A stretch of 37,245 nt of DNA from an uncultured Microbacterium sp. (GCA_947503655.1 CANNEP010000025.1:1-37245); one strand, 5' to 3'. Positions 8,173 through 16,796 are shown, counted from the first letter of the stretch. Made by a program: numbers and translations. Notes: generated by a model not told the origin, from the sequence alone.

Positions 8173-8673
8173 ATGACCAGCGACGCTGAACACCCCGCGG
8201 AGGCTCGAGGCCGCAGCGAGACCGCAGATCAGCGCGCCGACCGGCGCTTCACCGACATTCTGCAAGAGCTGCGCGTGACGCTGACGGGCACCCAGCTCAC
8301 GTCAGGTTTTTTGTTGGCAGTTGCGTTTCAGTCCGGCTTCAAAGACCTCACTCACGACCTTCGGGTGCACTACCTCGTGCTCGTCGGGCTCGCAGCACTC
8401 GCAACCGTTTTGGGGCTGACACCGGTCTTGGTGCACCGACTGAACTCCGGCAAGCAAATCAAAGACCGCGTCGTGCGGGTCGCGAACCGGCTGTTGATTA
8501 CGACGCTGGTCGTGGTCTCGCTCCTGGTCATCGGCGTGACGAGCTTTATCTTCGAAGTCGTGGTCTCTGCCGTCGCGGGGCTCTGGGCCGCTGCCGTATC
8601 GGTTGTTGTGTTGTTGGTGTTGTGGGGAATCGCGGCTGCGGCCCATCGCATCGACGGGGAATCTGTGCACTGA
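8173..8673 (+). CDS. DUF6328 family membrane protein
   Basis: 166 aa. A charged N-terminus (residues 1-30) is followed by QELRVTLTGTQLTSGFLLAVAF, the recognisable start of DUF6328 proteins, and about four hydrophobic helices (about 48-62, 73-92, 108-130, 135-158). Function is unknown for the family; it should be an inner-membrane protein. ATG 8173 sits 6 nt after TATCAA (8161-8166), a near match to the TANNNT leaderless layout; no strong ribosome site. It is divergent from the VOC gene. Confidence 0.8.
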   Translation: MTSDAEHPAEARGRSETADQRADRRFTDILQELRVTLTGTQLTSGFLLAVAFQSGFKDLTHDLRVHYLVLVGLAALATVLGLTPVLVHRLNSGKQIKDRVVRVANRLLITTLVVVSLLVIGVTSFIFEVVVSAVAGLWAAAVSVVVLLVLWGIAAAAHRIDGESVH

Positions 8674-8730
8674 TATCCGGCGAATGTATCGGATGGTGAG
8701 ACGCCCTGTACAAGCGGCGCAGCGCGCCGA

Positions 8731-8736
8731 TATGTT
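8731..8736 (+). promoter_or_regulatory. -10 box TATGTT, leaderless layout
   Basis: TATGTT, then 6 nt, then ATG 8743 of the S51 peptidase. There is no purine-rich ribosome site, so this mRNA is probably leaderless. Confidence 0.5.
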
Positions 8737-8742
8737 GTGGGC

Positions 8743-9450
8743 ATGGCTCATATTGTGGCGACCGGTGCCGGCAAAGTGATGATGGATCGCCGCGACGATC
8801 CCACCCACGAGTACATTCTGAATCTCACCGGCAAGAGCCGCCCTCGCGTGCTGTTCGTCGGCACCGCAACGGGTGATCGTCCCGACTATATTTTGAGCTT
8901 CTACCAGACCTACGATTCTGACCGGTGTGCCCCGCACCACCTCCCACTCTTCTCGCGCGAGCGCGATGACCTGCGCTCGTGGATCACCGAATTCGACGTT
9001 ATCCACGTCGGCGGCGGCAACACCGCCAACATGTACGACGTGTGGCGTCGCCAGGGCGTGTGGGACATCTTCACCGACATGTTCAACGACCCCGCGAACG
9101 AGAACCTCGTCTTCACCGGCGGCTCTGCCGGCGGCATCTGCTGGTTTGATGGCGGAACCACGGACAGCTATGGTCCGACACTGCAGGTTCTGCCGGAGGG
9201 CTTGGGCTTCGTGCCCGGCTCATTCTCGCCGCACTACGACGCCGAGGGCCAGCGTCGTCCGCTCGTGCACCGCGCGCTTCTCGACGGTTCTCTCGGCGCC
9301 GGGTGGGCGTGCGGCAATCTCGATTCGCTGCACTTCAATGGTTCCGATTTCGTGACGGCCATCAGCCCCACAAAAGACTCCCTCGCGCTGACTCTCACCG
9401 TCGAAAACGGTGCAGTCGTTGAGACACCCCTCCCCGTTCTTTCGCTCTAG
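8743..9450 (+). CDS. Peptidase S51 family protein (dipeptidase E/cyanophycinase-like)
   Basis: 235 aa. The nucleophile elbow FTGGSAGGICWF places the catalytic Ser at residue 128, and VIHVGGGNTANM near residues 86-97 is the other family hallmark. The region LFVGTATGDRPDYI fits the Rossmann-like core. S51 enzymes cleave aspartyl dipeptides (PepE) or cyanophycin. The C-terminal part (GSFSPHYDAEGQRRPL) supplies the conserved His. Start 8743 is chosen over GTG 8737 because it follows a TATGTT -10 box by 6 nt. No signal peptide. Immediately downstream is the broken amidohydrolase. Confidence 0.87.
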   Translation: MAHIVATGAGKVMMDRRDDPTHEYILNLTGKSRPRVLFVGTATGDRPDYILSFYQTYDSDRCAPHHLPLFSRERDDLRSWITEFDVIHVGGGNTANMYDVWRRQGVWDIFTDMFNDPANENLVFTGGSAGGICWFDGGTTDSYGPTLQVLPEGLGFVPGSFSPHYDAEGQRRPLVHRALLDGSLGAGWACGNLDSLHFNGSDFVTAISPTKDSLALTLTVENGAVVETPLPVLSL

Positions 9451-9501
9451 CACCACCGCTGTCATCGCTGTGGTCGGTTCGCTCTTGGCGCTGGTGATTT
9501 C

Positions 9502-10261
9502 ATGATTCGCGTCGTCGAACGCGGCACGGTCTTCACGCCCGACGACATCACGTTTTGGGCGGGCAAGGGCGAGGGCCGCACGCTCGAGGATGCCCTTGCC
9601 GAAGCCGACATTTTGGTGTCGACACCTCACGGCGGGTCGGCCATGCCCGAGGAGGTGCGCGAGTTCGTCGTTGACGACTACACAGAGCGTCTGCAGCTCG
9701 ACTACACCGACTGCACGACCGCGCCGATTTATCGGGCCTAGGCGGCCATTGACCCGCGGGTGATCTATGTGGAGAACCCGCACCCGCGGCTGATTCGTGA
9801 CCCGAACCGAGCCAAGCCCGCCGATGTGGCGGCGACGCTACGGGAAGCGCTGCGCCGCGTGGCCGAAGCGGGCCCCGGCAACCGGGTGGATCTCACGGGC
9901 GTCGACGCCATTCGCCCCGTGTCATTCTCTTTTCGACCCGTACTCGTGGTTCCGGAATCTGATGCTGAACTCACCCGACTAACCAAGACGTTCGCGGCCG
10001 TAGCCGCTGCCGGGCTCGAGGTATATGAGCGCACGCGCGGCCACCTTCAACGCCCTCGCCGCCGAGGCTGGCGCCGCTAACGTGCTGCTGGGTGCCGTGC
10101 AGGCCGAGTTCCTCCGCGAATACCTGCTGGGCGAGGCCGCTACAGCCGAGCTCCACACCTCCGGAACCCCGTGGCCCGTCCTCGACGAGTCTCACAGCAC
10201 CGATATCGCCGCCCGCTGTCAGTCGGCCTGGAACTCCTTCCGCGACGCCCTCCCCCGCTGA
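9502..10261 (+). pseudogene. Broken N-formylglutamate amidohydrolase-like gene
   Basis: From ATG 9502 the protein reads as an N-formylglutamate amidohydrolase-type enzyme (TVFTPDDITFWAGKGEGRTL, then VSTPHGGSAMPEE and DYTDCTTAPIYRA). A TAG at 9739-9741 interrupts it, apparently where the family has Trp. Homology continues in the same frame (IDPRVIYVENPHPRLIRDP, VDLTGVDAIRPVSFSF) as far as GLEVYERTR near 10050. A frameshift there moves the C-terminal part to the +1 frame, ending at 10261. Two independent lesions make a functional product unlikely. The normal enzyme would hydrolyse an N-formyl amino acid in the cytoplasm, as in histidine degradation; no hut genes are nearby. The family name is from recalled motifs, not a search. 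Confidence 0.78.
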
Positions 10262-10396
10262 CCGGGCATACCCCGGCCGCGCATGTTCGCCAACGGACAG
10301 TGCTGGTGGGGCTGCGGAACCATGTGGCATCGTGACGTCGGATGGCGTCGCGTGACGAAAAACGGCGCAACCGAGCCCGCCCCCATTCCGCCGGGG

Positions 10397-10402
10397 TACG
10401 GT
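10397..10402 (+). promoter_or_regulatory. -10 box TACGGT, leaderless layout
   Basis: TACGGT, then CGAAGG (6 nt), then GTG 10409 of the flavin reductase. Confidence 0.5.
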
Positions 10403-10408
10403 CGAAGG

Positions 10409-10984
10409 GTGACGAATGCCTCTCCGATTTCCCTGGGCGCTGACCCCGAACACCACGTTTCTGCCGACGATTTCAAGGCTGTTTTTCGTGGGCACCCGGG
10501 CGGCGTCGCACTGATCACCGCTGACGCTGGCGACGGGCCGGTCGCGCTGACGGCAACGTCGGTCGCCTCGGTCAACGTGGATCCGCCGCTGCTGATGTTC
10601 TCGGTCACGACTGTTTCGTCAGCGACGAGCGTCATCGTGAAGAGTGACACGGTCGTTGTGCACCTGCTCGACGTTGATGACATTCCGCTCGCCCAGCGCG
10701 GCGCCACGAAGGGTATCGACCGCTTCGGCGACACCACGCTGTGGCAAAAGCTCCCCACCGGCGAGACCGGCTTCACGGGTGCCCGCGCGTGGGTTCGTTG
10801 CCGGGTCATCAACCAGATGGATGCCAGCGGATCCACCGTGATCGCCGCTGAAGCACTGCAGGTGAGCATCAACCGCCAGGTGGGCGAAGGCTCGACGCCC
10901 CTCGCCTACGTCAACCGCGAATGGCACCGCCTCGACGAGACGTCACGCATTGATGCGGGCATGACGTTGCCGCCGAGCGCGTAG
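10409..10984 (+). CDS. Flavin reductase-like FMN-binding protein
   Basis: 191 aa from GTG 10409. The fold is that of flavin reductase-domain proteins (PF01613): FKAVFRGHPGGVALITADAG at the N-terminus, VALTATSVASVNVDPPLLMFSV (the flavin-binding LTATSV motif and DPP turn), then VVVHLLDVDDIPLAQR. Such proteins supply reduced FMN/FAD to monooxygenases or bind FMN themselves. The open frame reaches back to ATG 10283, but the upstream part is not family-like; GTG 10409 lies 6 nt after a TACGGT -10 box. The neighbouring convergent gene is a flavin-dependent nitronate monooxygenase, which is suggestive but not proof of partnership. Confidence 0.85.
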   Translation: MTNASPISLGADPEHHVSADDFKAVFRGHPGGVALITADAGDGPVALTATSVASVNVDPPLLMFSVTTVSSATSVIVKSDTVVVHLLDVDDIPLAQRGATKGIDRFGDTTLWQKLPTGETGFTGARAWVRCRVINQMDASGSTVIAAEALQVSINRQVGEGSTPLAYVNREWHRLDETSRIDAGMTLPPSA

Positions 10985-11006
10985 CGCTGGCTCGAATCTC
11001 AGCGAG

Positions 11007-12044
11007 TTAGAACCCGGCTGCCAGCTCGGCGAACACGTCGGCGGCCGTCTCGCCGATTGCGAGCGACGCCGCTTGCCCTGCCCACAGTGACAGCTTCGAC
11101 GCATCGTCCTGCTCGGCTGCGACGCGACGGAACCCGCCGGTGAGCATATTTTGCGCCGGGAACCGCGCGTGCCCGACGGCGGCCAGTCGACGCATGGCGT
11201 CGTTCTCAATGCCCCGCGCGAGGCGTCCGCTCATCGCACGCGTCAGCACGGTTCCGCTCTCCGCGACGGTGTGCAGCGCCGCCTTGTGAGACGCGGGGGC
11301 GACCGATTCGGCGGTCGCTAAAAACGCACTGCCGACGACGACGCCCTGGGCCCCGAGCGCGAGCGCGGCGGCCACACCGCGGCGGTCGGCGACGCCACCC
11401 GCAGCCAATACCGGCACCTCGACGGCGTCGACGACCTGCGGAACCAGGGCGAAGGTTCCGAGGAGGGAATCCTCAGCAGCACCAATGAAAGTCACGCGGT
11501 GACCGGCGGCCTCCATGCCGCTCGCGATGATCGCATCGACGCCACCCGCCGCGAGCGCACGCGCCTCGGCAACGTTCGTGGCGGTTCCGACGACCCGTGT
11601 ACCAACCGCGTGCAGCGCTTCAATCGCAACCGCACCGGGCACGCCATACACGAAGCTCGCGACGGCGGGGCGCGCCTCGATGACGGCGGCGAGCTGCTCG
11701 TCAAACGGCGGGAGGAAGTGTTCGGGGCGAGCAGGTAGGTCGAGGCCGGCTTCGGCGTAGAAGGGGGCGACGCCGGCGACGGCCGCGTCCCAATCGACGT
11801 CGGCGGGATCGGCTTCGTCGCCGGTAGGCCACCACAGGTTGAGGTTGATTGGTTTGTCGGTCGCGGCACGCAGTTCGGCCGCCGTCGCAGCGATGCGCTC
11901 GGCGGTGTAGCCGTACAGCCCATACGAGCCGAGGCCGCCAGCGTTGCTCACTGCCGCGGTCAGCGCGACGCTCGAAACACCGCCAAACGGACCGAGCACG
12001 ATCGGCACGTCGATGCCGAAGAGCTCCTGGATCGACCTCGTCAT
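11007..12044 (-). CDS. Nitronate monooxygenase / NAD(P)H-dependent flavin oxidoreductase
   Basis: 345 aa TIM barrel of the 2-nitropropane dioxygenase (NPD) family. Evidence: IQELFGIDVPIVLGPFGGVSS at the N-terminus, AVSNAGGLGSYG near residues 31-42, ASGMEAAGHR (the conserved GxEAGGH-type motif), VPQVVDAVEVPVLAAGGVAD and LGAQGVVVGSAFLATAES (FMN phosphate binding). It should use FMN to oxidise alkyl nitronates or act as an NADH:quinone-type reductase. The ATG overlaps the trpF stop codon in ATGA (12041-12044), so translation is probably coupled; AAGGAG lies 7 nt upstream inside trpF. Confidence 0.88.
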   Translation of the reverse strand: MTRSIQELFGIDVPIVLGPFGGVSSVALTAAVSNAGGLGSYGLYGYTAERIAATAAELRAATDKPINLNLWWPTGDEADPADVDWDAAVAGVAPFYAEAGLDLPARPEHFLPPFDEQLAAVIEARPAVASFVYGVPGAVAIEALHAVGTRVVGTATNVAEARALAAGGVDAIIASGMEAAGHRVTFIGAAEDSLLGTFALVPQVVDAVEVPVLAAGGVADRRGVAAALALGAQGVVVGSAFLATAESVAPASHKAALHTVAESGTVLTRAMSGRLARGIENDAMRRLAAVGHARFPAQNMLTGGFRRVAAEQDDASKLSLWAGQAASLAIGETAADVFAELAAGF

Positions 12045-12679
12045 GCCAACACTCCTTCTGCCGAGGCATCCGAGACTCCCCGCGCCGAAGCGACGAACGC
12101 TCGAATTTTGTCGAGATCTTTCACCCCCGGCGCCGACTCGACGCCACTCGAAACGTCAACGCCCCACGGGTGCACGTCGGCGATGGCGGCGGCGACGTTG
12201 TCGGGGTTGAGTCCGCCAGCGAGGAGCCAGCGGCCGGAAAGATTGTGGGCGGCGAGTGCGGAGAGATCCCACCGCTCACCCGAGCCCGGGCGCGGGGCAT
12301 CGAGCAGCATCGCCTCATCGCCATACGCGCCCACGGTGAGCTCGTCGGTCTCAGCAAGCGACGTCGCACGCCACACGCGCGGAACGATCGCGCGGGCTCG
12401 TGCGAAGTCTTCCGCGGTGTACGAACCGTGCAGTTGCACGACGCTCGCACCGATCTCGCGGGCGATCTGCGCAGCCTCGGCGGCATCCAGATCGTTCGTC
12501 ACGACAACGGTGTCGATGCGGCCGACGACGGCGGCAACGACCGCACGCGCCTCATCAACACTCACCCGGCGTGGACTCTTTTGCGAGAACACCACGCCAA
12601 TCGCGTCGGCTCCCGCCGCGAGCGCCACCTCAGCTTCCTCGGGGTGACGCAAGCCGCAGACCTTCACGTACGTTGTCAT
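12041..12679 (-). CDS. trpF: Phosphoribosylanthranilate isomerase
   Basis: 212 aa, standard TrpF length. YVKVCGLRHPEEAEVALAAG carries the catalytic Cys8. GADAIGVVFSQKSPRRVS, VVQLHG and WLLAGGLNPDNV follow in order, and HPWGVDVSSGVE has the catalytic Asp. It converts N-(5-phosphoribosyl)anthranilate to CdRP in tryptophan synthesis. It stands apart from other trp genes, in a two-gene unit with a flavin oxidoreductase. Start ATG 12679: the open frame continues upstream but the family start is here, 6 nt (GGAACC) after TACCGT. The start codon overlaps one copy of the over-represented ATGGTTCC 8-mer. Confidence 0.95.
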   Translation of the reverse strand: MTTYVKVCGLRHPEEAEVALAAGADAIGVVFSQKSPRRVSVDEARAVVAAVVGRIDTVVVTNDLDAAEAAQIAREIGASVVQLHGSYTAEDFARARAIVPRVWRATSLAETDELTVGAYGDEAMLLDAPRPGSGERWDLSALAAHNLSGRWLLAGGLNPDNVAAAIADVHPWGVDVSSGVESAPGVKDLDKIRAFVASARGVSDASAEGVLA

Positions 12680-12685
12680 GGTTCC

Positions 12686-12691
12686 ACGGTA
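12686..12691 (-). promoter_or_regulatory. -10 box TACCGT for trpF, leaderless layout
   Basis: Minus-strand TACCGT, then GGAACC, then ATG 12679. There is no ribosome site. Confidence 0.5.
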
Positions 12692-12773
12692 GACCCGCTT
12701 CGCACCTCGCGGCCCCCGCATGACCCGGCGTGACGAGGCGCAACCGGCGTCAATCGCCAGCACAACGCCGGAG

Positions 12774-12779
12774 TACCCT
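12774..12779 (+). promoter_or_regulatory. -10 box TACCCT, leaderless layout
   Basis: TACCCT, then CGTAGG (6 nt), then GTG 12786 of the TSUP transporter. Confidence 0.5.
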
Positions 12780-12785
12780 CGTAGG

Positions 12786-13592
12786 GTGCTGGGTATTGAT
12801 GGGCTGACATGGGGCGTGCTGGCTTTTGTCATCATCGCCGCACTCTTCGCAGGCTGGGTTGACGCCGTCGTCGGTGGCGGCGGGCTCGTGCAATTGCCCG
12901 CCATGCTGTTGATCCCCGGGATCACGCCCGTGCAGGCGCTCGCCACCAACAAGCTTGGCTCGATCTTTGGCACCGCGACCAGCAGCATCACCTACTATCG
13001 GCGCGCGAAACCCGATATGCGCACCGCCACGATCATGGCGGTGATCGCCCTCATCGGCAGCTTCGTTGGCGCGTTTGTCGCCACGATCCTGCCCGCCTCG
13101 GTGTTCAAGCCAATCATCGTGCTCGCCCTCATCGGTGTCGCGCTGTTCACCGCGTTCAAGCCGGCTATGGGTGCGCAAGCCGCACTGCGGTTCCACGGTA
13201 AAAAGCACATCCTCACCGCGACCGCGCTCGGTGCCGTCATCGGTTTCTACGACGGCATGATCGGCCCGGGCACCGGCACCTTCCTCGTCATCAGCCTCGT
13301 CGGGCTCATCGGCTACGACTTTCTGCAGGCCAGCGCGAAAGCCAAAATCGTCAACTTTGCCACCAACTTCGGCGCCCTGCTGCTATTCGTGCCCCATGGT
13401 TCCGTTCTCTGGATGCTCGGCATCGTGGTCGGTTTCGCCAACATGCTCGGTTCATACGTTGGCTCGCGCATGGCGATTTCGAAGGGCACGAAGTTCATTC
13501 GCATCGTGTTCTTGGTCGTGGTCGCCGCCCTCATCGTCAAGCTGTCGATCGACGTGTGGGCAGAAAACATCGCGCCGATGCTGGCTGCGTAA
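12786..13592 (+). CDS. TSUP family (TauE/SafE) membrane transporter
   Basis: 268 aa from GTG 12786 with about eight hydrophobic helices. The family hallmarks are present: AGWVDAVVGGGGLVQLPAML near the N-terminus, ATNKLGSIFGTATSS, and the second repeat FYDGMIGPGTGTFLVIS. TSUP proteins export or import sulfite, sulfonates, sulfoacetate and other organic anions; no sulfur gene is adjacent, so the substrate is open. An upstream in-frame ATG at 12720 would add a hydrophilic 22-residue extension not expected in the family. The GTG sits 6 nt after TACCCT. Divergent from trpF. Confidence 0.88.
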   Translation: MLGIDGLTWGVLAFVIIAALFAGWVDAVVGGGGLVQLPAMLLIPGITPVQALATNKLGSIFGTATSSITYYRRAKPDMRTATIMAVIALIGSFVGAFVATILPASVFKPIIVLALIGVALFTAFKPAMGAQAALRFHGKKHILTATALGAVIGFYDGMIGPGTGTFLVISLVGLIGYDFLQASAKAKIVNFATNFGALLLFVPHGSVLWMLGIVVGFANMLGSYVGSRMAISKGTKFIRIVFLVVVAALIVKLSIDVWAENIAPMLAA

Positions 13593-13685
13593 CGCCCGCA
13601 TCAGCAGGCACCTGACACGCGGGATGACACTTTCGGCCTAGGCCAACTTCGTGTCGCATGCCACCGAGGTGCAAGAATGCTTGTC

Positions 13686-14537
13686 ATGAAGGTTCTCTCC
13701 ATCCAGTCCGCCGTTGCCTACGGCCACGTGGGCAACTCAGCAGCCGTGTTCCCCCTGCAGCGGATTGGCGTCGAGGTTCTCCCCGTCTACACCGTCAACT
13801 TCTCGAACCACACCGGGTACGGCGCCTGGCGCGGGCCGCTCATCAGCCCCGACGACGTGCGCGAAGTCATCACCGGCATCGAAGAACGCGGCGGCCTGTG
13901 CGACATCGATGTCGTCCTGAGCGGATACCAGGGCAGCGACGGCATCGGCGACGTCATTCTTGACGCTGTCGCCCGCGTCAAGAAGCTCAACCCTTCTGCG
14001 GTTTACTCGTGCGACCCGGTTATGGGCAACGCGAAGTCGGGCTGTTTCGTGGCACCCGCGATCCCCGTGCTGCTGCGCGAGCGCGTGGTTCCGCAAGCCG
14101 ACATCATCACGCCGAATCAGTTCGAACTCGGATTCCTCACCGAAACCGAGCCCGACACCCTCGAATCCACGCTCGACTCGGTCGATAAGGCGTTCGCCAT
14201 GGGCCCGAAGACGGTGCTGGTGACGAGCGTCGAGCGTCCGGATCGCCCGAGCGGAACCATTGAGATGCTGGCAGCGGATGAGACAGGTGCGTGGATTGTG
14301 CAGACGCCGCACCTGCCGATGAAGGCCAACGGCTCGGGCGATGTCACTGCGGCACTGTTTACCGCCCACTACCGCGAGACGGGATCAGCCGCGACGGCGC
14401 TGGCCCGCACCGCGTCGAGCGTGTGGGACCTGCTGGAGAACACCCTCACGTCGGGTCAGCGCGAACTGCAGCTCATCGAGTCGCAAGAGGCATACGCCCA
14501 CCCGCGCATGCAGTTCGAGGTCACCAAGGTTCGCTAG
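13686..14537 (+). CDS. pdxY: Pyridoxal kinase PdxY
   Basis: 283 aa ribokinase-fold enzyme. MKVLSIQSAVAYGHVGNSAAVFPLQRIGVEV and TVNFSNHTGYGAW match the PdxY/PdxK N-terminus; YSCDPVMGN and ADIITPNQFELGFLT follow, with NGSGDVTAALF holding the catalytic Asp in the anion hole. It phosphorylates pyridoxal with ATP for PLP salvage in the cytoplasm. ATG 13677 is an alternative start three codons earlier; 13686 aligns with the family start. A candidate AAGAAT -10 (13673-13678) lies 7 nt upstream. It ends at a clear terminator. Confidence 0.92.
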   Translation: MKVLSIQSAVAYGHVGNSAAVFPLQRIGVEVLPVYTVNFSNHTGYGAWRGPLISPDDVREVITGIEERGGLCDIDVVLSGYQGSDGIGDVILDAVARVKKLNPSAVYSCDPVMGNAKSGCFVAPAIPVLLRERVVPQADIITPNQFELGFLTETEPDTLESTLDSVDKAFAMGPKTVLVTSVERPDRPSGTIEMLAADETGAWIVQTPHLPMKANGSGDVTAALFTAHYRETGSAATALARTASSVWDLLENTLTSGQRELQLIESQEAYAHPRMQFEVTKVR

Positions 14538-14556
14538 CCCTGGGCTTCTTGTAAAG

Positions 14557-14586
14557 GCGGCTCCGCACTGCGCGGGGCCGCTTTTT
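14557..14586 (+). terminator. Rho-independent terminator after pdxY
   Basis: GCGGCTCCGC - ACTG - CGCGGGGCCGC hairpin, then TTTTT. It lies between convergent pdxY and the EamA gene. Confidence 0.88.
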
Positions 14587-14588
14587 CG

Positions 14589-15455
14589 TCACGCGACGGG
14601 CTCTGCTGGCGGGGCGGTGCGCCCAGCGGCGAGCACGGCCCCCATGCTGGCGGCCACGACGAGCACGATGCCGGCGATCTCAAGCATGGTGAGGTGCTGA
14701 CCAAGCACGAGCCAGCCCACGATTGACGCGGTGGCTGGGCCGAGGCTCATGAGTACCGAGAACGTTGATTCGGTTATCTTGCGCAGGGCAAACAGCTCGG
14801 CCGTGTACGGGATGACCGACGAGAGCACGGCAACGCCGAGGCCCAACAGGATGATCGTCGGGTTGATGAAGGCGGGGGCGTCGATGACCAGCGCCGCCGG
14901 CATCACGATCACCGCACCGACGGTCATCGCCAGCGCCAGGCCAGAAACACCCGCTACTTCACGGCCAACCCGGGCCGCGGCGAGAATATAGCCCGCCCAT
15001 GACGCGCCCGCGATAAGCGCAAACAGCACGCCGAGCGGGTCAAGCCTGTCCCAACCACCGCCCAGTGCGGCAACGCCGACAAACGCGAGGCCAGCCCACA
15101 ACCACGCACTCTTCTTTTTCGCCATCACGACGGCGAGCACGAGCGGGCCGAGCACCTCAATCGTGACCGTGACGCCCAGCGCGAGCCGTTCCAGCGCGAG
15201 ATAGAACGCGACGTTCATTGTGGTCAACACCACACCCAGCAGCACGATGCCGCGCCACTGGCGGCCCGTGAACGACCGCACGCGCGGGCGCGTCACGATC
15301 ACCAGAATCACCGCGGCGAACACGAGGCGAAACGCGACCACAGCGACCGGGTTCGTCAACCCGAACATCAAGACGCCGAACGAGGCCCCGACTTCTTGGC
15401 ACAGCAAGCCCAGGCCGACAAGAGCGACCGCACTGGCGCGGCCGTCACGCTGCAT
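14589..15455 (-). CDS. EamA/DMT family transporter, RhtA-like
   Basis: 288 aa with ten hydrophobic helices in two EamA repeats. Segments such as NPVAVVAFRLVFAAVILVIV, FYLALERLALGVTVTIEVLGP and SSVIPYTAELFALRKITEST resemble RhtA-type threonine/homoserine or amino-acid exporters of the drug/metabolite superfamily. The start ATG 15455 lies 8 nt after the stop of the beta-lactamase-fold lipoprotein gene on the same strand, so the two are probably co-transcribed. Substrate unproven. Confidence 0.88.
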   Translation of the reverse strand: MQRDGRASAVALVGLGLLCQEVGASFGVLMFGLTNPVAVVAFRLVFAAVILVIVTRPRVRSFTGRQWRGIVLLGVVLTTMNVAFYLALERLALGVTVTIEVLGPLVLAVVMAKKKSAWLWAGLAFVGVAALGGGWDRLDPLGVLFALIAGASWAGYILAAARVGREVAGVSGLALAMTVGAVIVMPAALVIDAPAFINPTIILLGLGVAVLSSVIPYTAELFALRKITESTFSVLMSLGPATASIVGWLVLGQHLTMLEIAGIVLVVAASMGAVLAAGRTAPPAEPVA

Positions 15456-15463
15456 GGCCTGCG

Positions 15464-16756
15464 CTACGGGATCGGGCAGATGGCGCTGGTTTGGATGGTG
15501 GCAGCCTCCGCCTCAGCGGTCCACGGGATTCCAAACTCCGGAACCGTCTGGTTGCCGGCTGCCGGAGCGGTCGCCGCGAGCGCGACGAGCTGGAAGGCCA
15601 GCGAACGGACAATACCGGCGCCGTTGGTGGAGTTGTTCACCATGACAGCAACGGTCACGCCGGTTGCCGGATCAGACCATACCGCGCTCGCGTATCCGAG
15701 GGTGGAACCGGCATAACCGACCATGCTGTCTGAGAACTGCACGCCACCGATGGTCGTAGACCATGCCGGCAGGGAGTCTGCGATGGCGAGAGGCGCGTCA
15801 TAGCGCCCAGTTTCCTTACCCTGCGCAAGCGTCTGCTCGGCGAGAGCAAGCCCGTACTGCCCGAGGTCGGTAATGGTTGAGACAACACCCGAATCGGTTG
15901 AGCCGGTCGTTGCGGAAATCTTCGTGAGGTCCGTCGGCGAGGCGCAGAGCCAACCTTCGGGCCCGTTCGACGTCAGGTACCCGTGAGGGCCACCCTTGCT
16001 CGGCGCAGCCGCGGCATCCCCCGGCAGAGCCGTATTCTCGAGGCCAAGCGGCAGGGTTACGTACTTCTCGAGGTACTTCTGCGGGGTCAACCCCGAAGCG
16101 CGCTCCAGCGCAATACCGAGGAGGAGGTATCCGGTATCGGAGTTGACGAACCGCTCGCCAGGAGCCGCGACGACGCCACGGCCCAGACCAAAGCTCGCGA
16201 GCTCACGGGCAGACCATTCACGCTCCGGCGAGCTCACCATGCGGCTCTTCGTGGCCGGCGCGATCGTGGTAAGGCCCGACGTCGAGTCACAGAGCTGATC
16301 GAGAGTGACGTCACTCAAGTTCGGAACACCCGACACGTAGTCCGTCACCGGGTCATTCAGTTCAACCGTGCCGTCAGCCACCATGCCGTACAGCGCATCA
16401 CACGTCATCGCGCGAGTAATTTCGCCAATGCGGAACGTCATGTCAGGATCCATGGGCTTCGATCCGCCCAGCTCCGTGGTTCCGACTCCGGCAACCCAAG
16501 AACCGCTCCACGGCACCCAGACGCCCACGATGGCACCCGAAGCACCGGAACCTGCGATCGCCGCATTGACGACACTTTCCATTGACGCGACCAGTTCGGC
16601 GGGCAAGTTGCCCTCGGCGAGCGCGGGAGTATCGAGCGTCTCGACTTTGTCGGAGGTGCAACCGCTCAGAGCGAGGCTTGCCGTCACGAGGGTCGCCGCG
16701 AGCGCGCGGCCCATCCGCCGGGCGCGGCTCCGCTTTGCATTCACCGATACAGTCAC
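15464..16756 (-). CDS. Beta-lactamase/serine-hydrolase-fold lipoprotein without catalytic residues
   Basis: 430 aa from GTG 16756. A twin-basic N-terminus and hydrophobic stretch end in the lipobox ALSGC (Cys33), so it is a lipoprotein on the outer face of the membrane. The body follows the class C beta-lactamase / D-alanyl-D-alanine carboxypeptidase family. The SxxK motif, normally FRIGSxTK, is FRIGEITRAM here, with E112 and R115 in place of Ser and Lys. The YxN motif is N205-S-D207, and the HxG motif is Y348-A-G350. All three catalytic elements are therefore altered while surrounding residues (DTGYLLLG, GSTLGYA) are intact. I infer a binding or scaffold role at the cell wall. It is co-directional with the EamA gene. 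Confidence 0.85.
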   Translation of the reverse strand: MTVSVNAKRSRARRMGRALAATLVTASLALSGCTSDKVETLDTPALAEGNLPAELVASMESVVNAAIAGSGASGAIVGVWVPWSGSWVAGVGTTELGGSKPMDPDMTFRIGEITRAMTCDALYGMVADGTVELNDPVTDYVSGVPNLSDVTLDQLCDSTSGLTTIAPATKSRMVSSPEREWSARELASFGLGRGVVAAPGERFVNSDTGYLLLGIALERASGLTPQKYLEKYVTLPLGLENTALPGDAAAAPSKGGPHGYLTSNGPEGWLCASPTDLTKISATTGSTDSGVVSTITDLGQYGLALAEQTLAQGKETGRYDAPLAIADSLPAWSTTIGGVQFSDSMVGYAGSTLGYASAVWSDPATGVTVAVMVNNSTNGAGIVRSLAFQLVALAATAPAAGNQTVPEFGIPWTAEAEAATIQTSAICPIP

Positions 16757-16762
16757 CCGTTG

Positions 16763-16768
16763 AGTCTA
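16763..16768 (-). promoter_or_regulatory. -10 box TAGACT, leaderless layout
   Basis: Minus-strand TAGACT, then CAACGG (6 nt), then GTG 16756 of the lipoprotein. It lies in a 52-bp divergent promoter region. Confidence 0.5.
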
Positions 16769-16796
16769 CGGTGTAGGCGCATTTTCTCCCCGAGCA

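Noticed and set aside
10262..10408. Extra N-terminal 42 codons of the flavin reductase from ATG 10283
   Set aside because: The added residues are unlike the family and lie before a TACGGT -10 box that directly serves GTG 10409.
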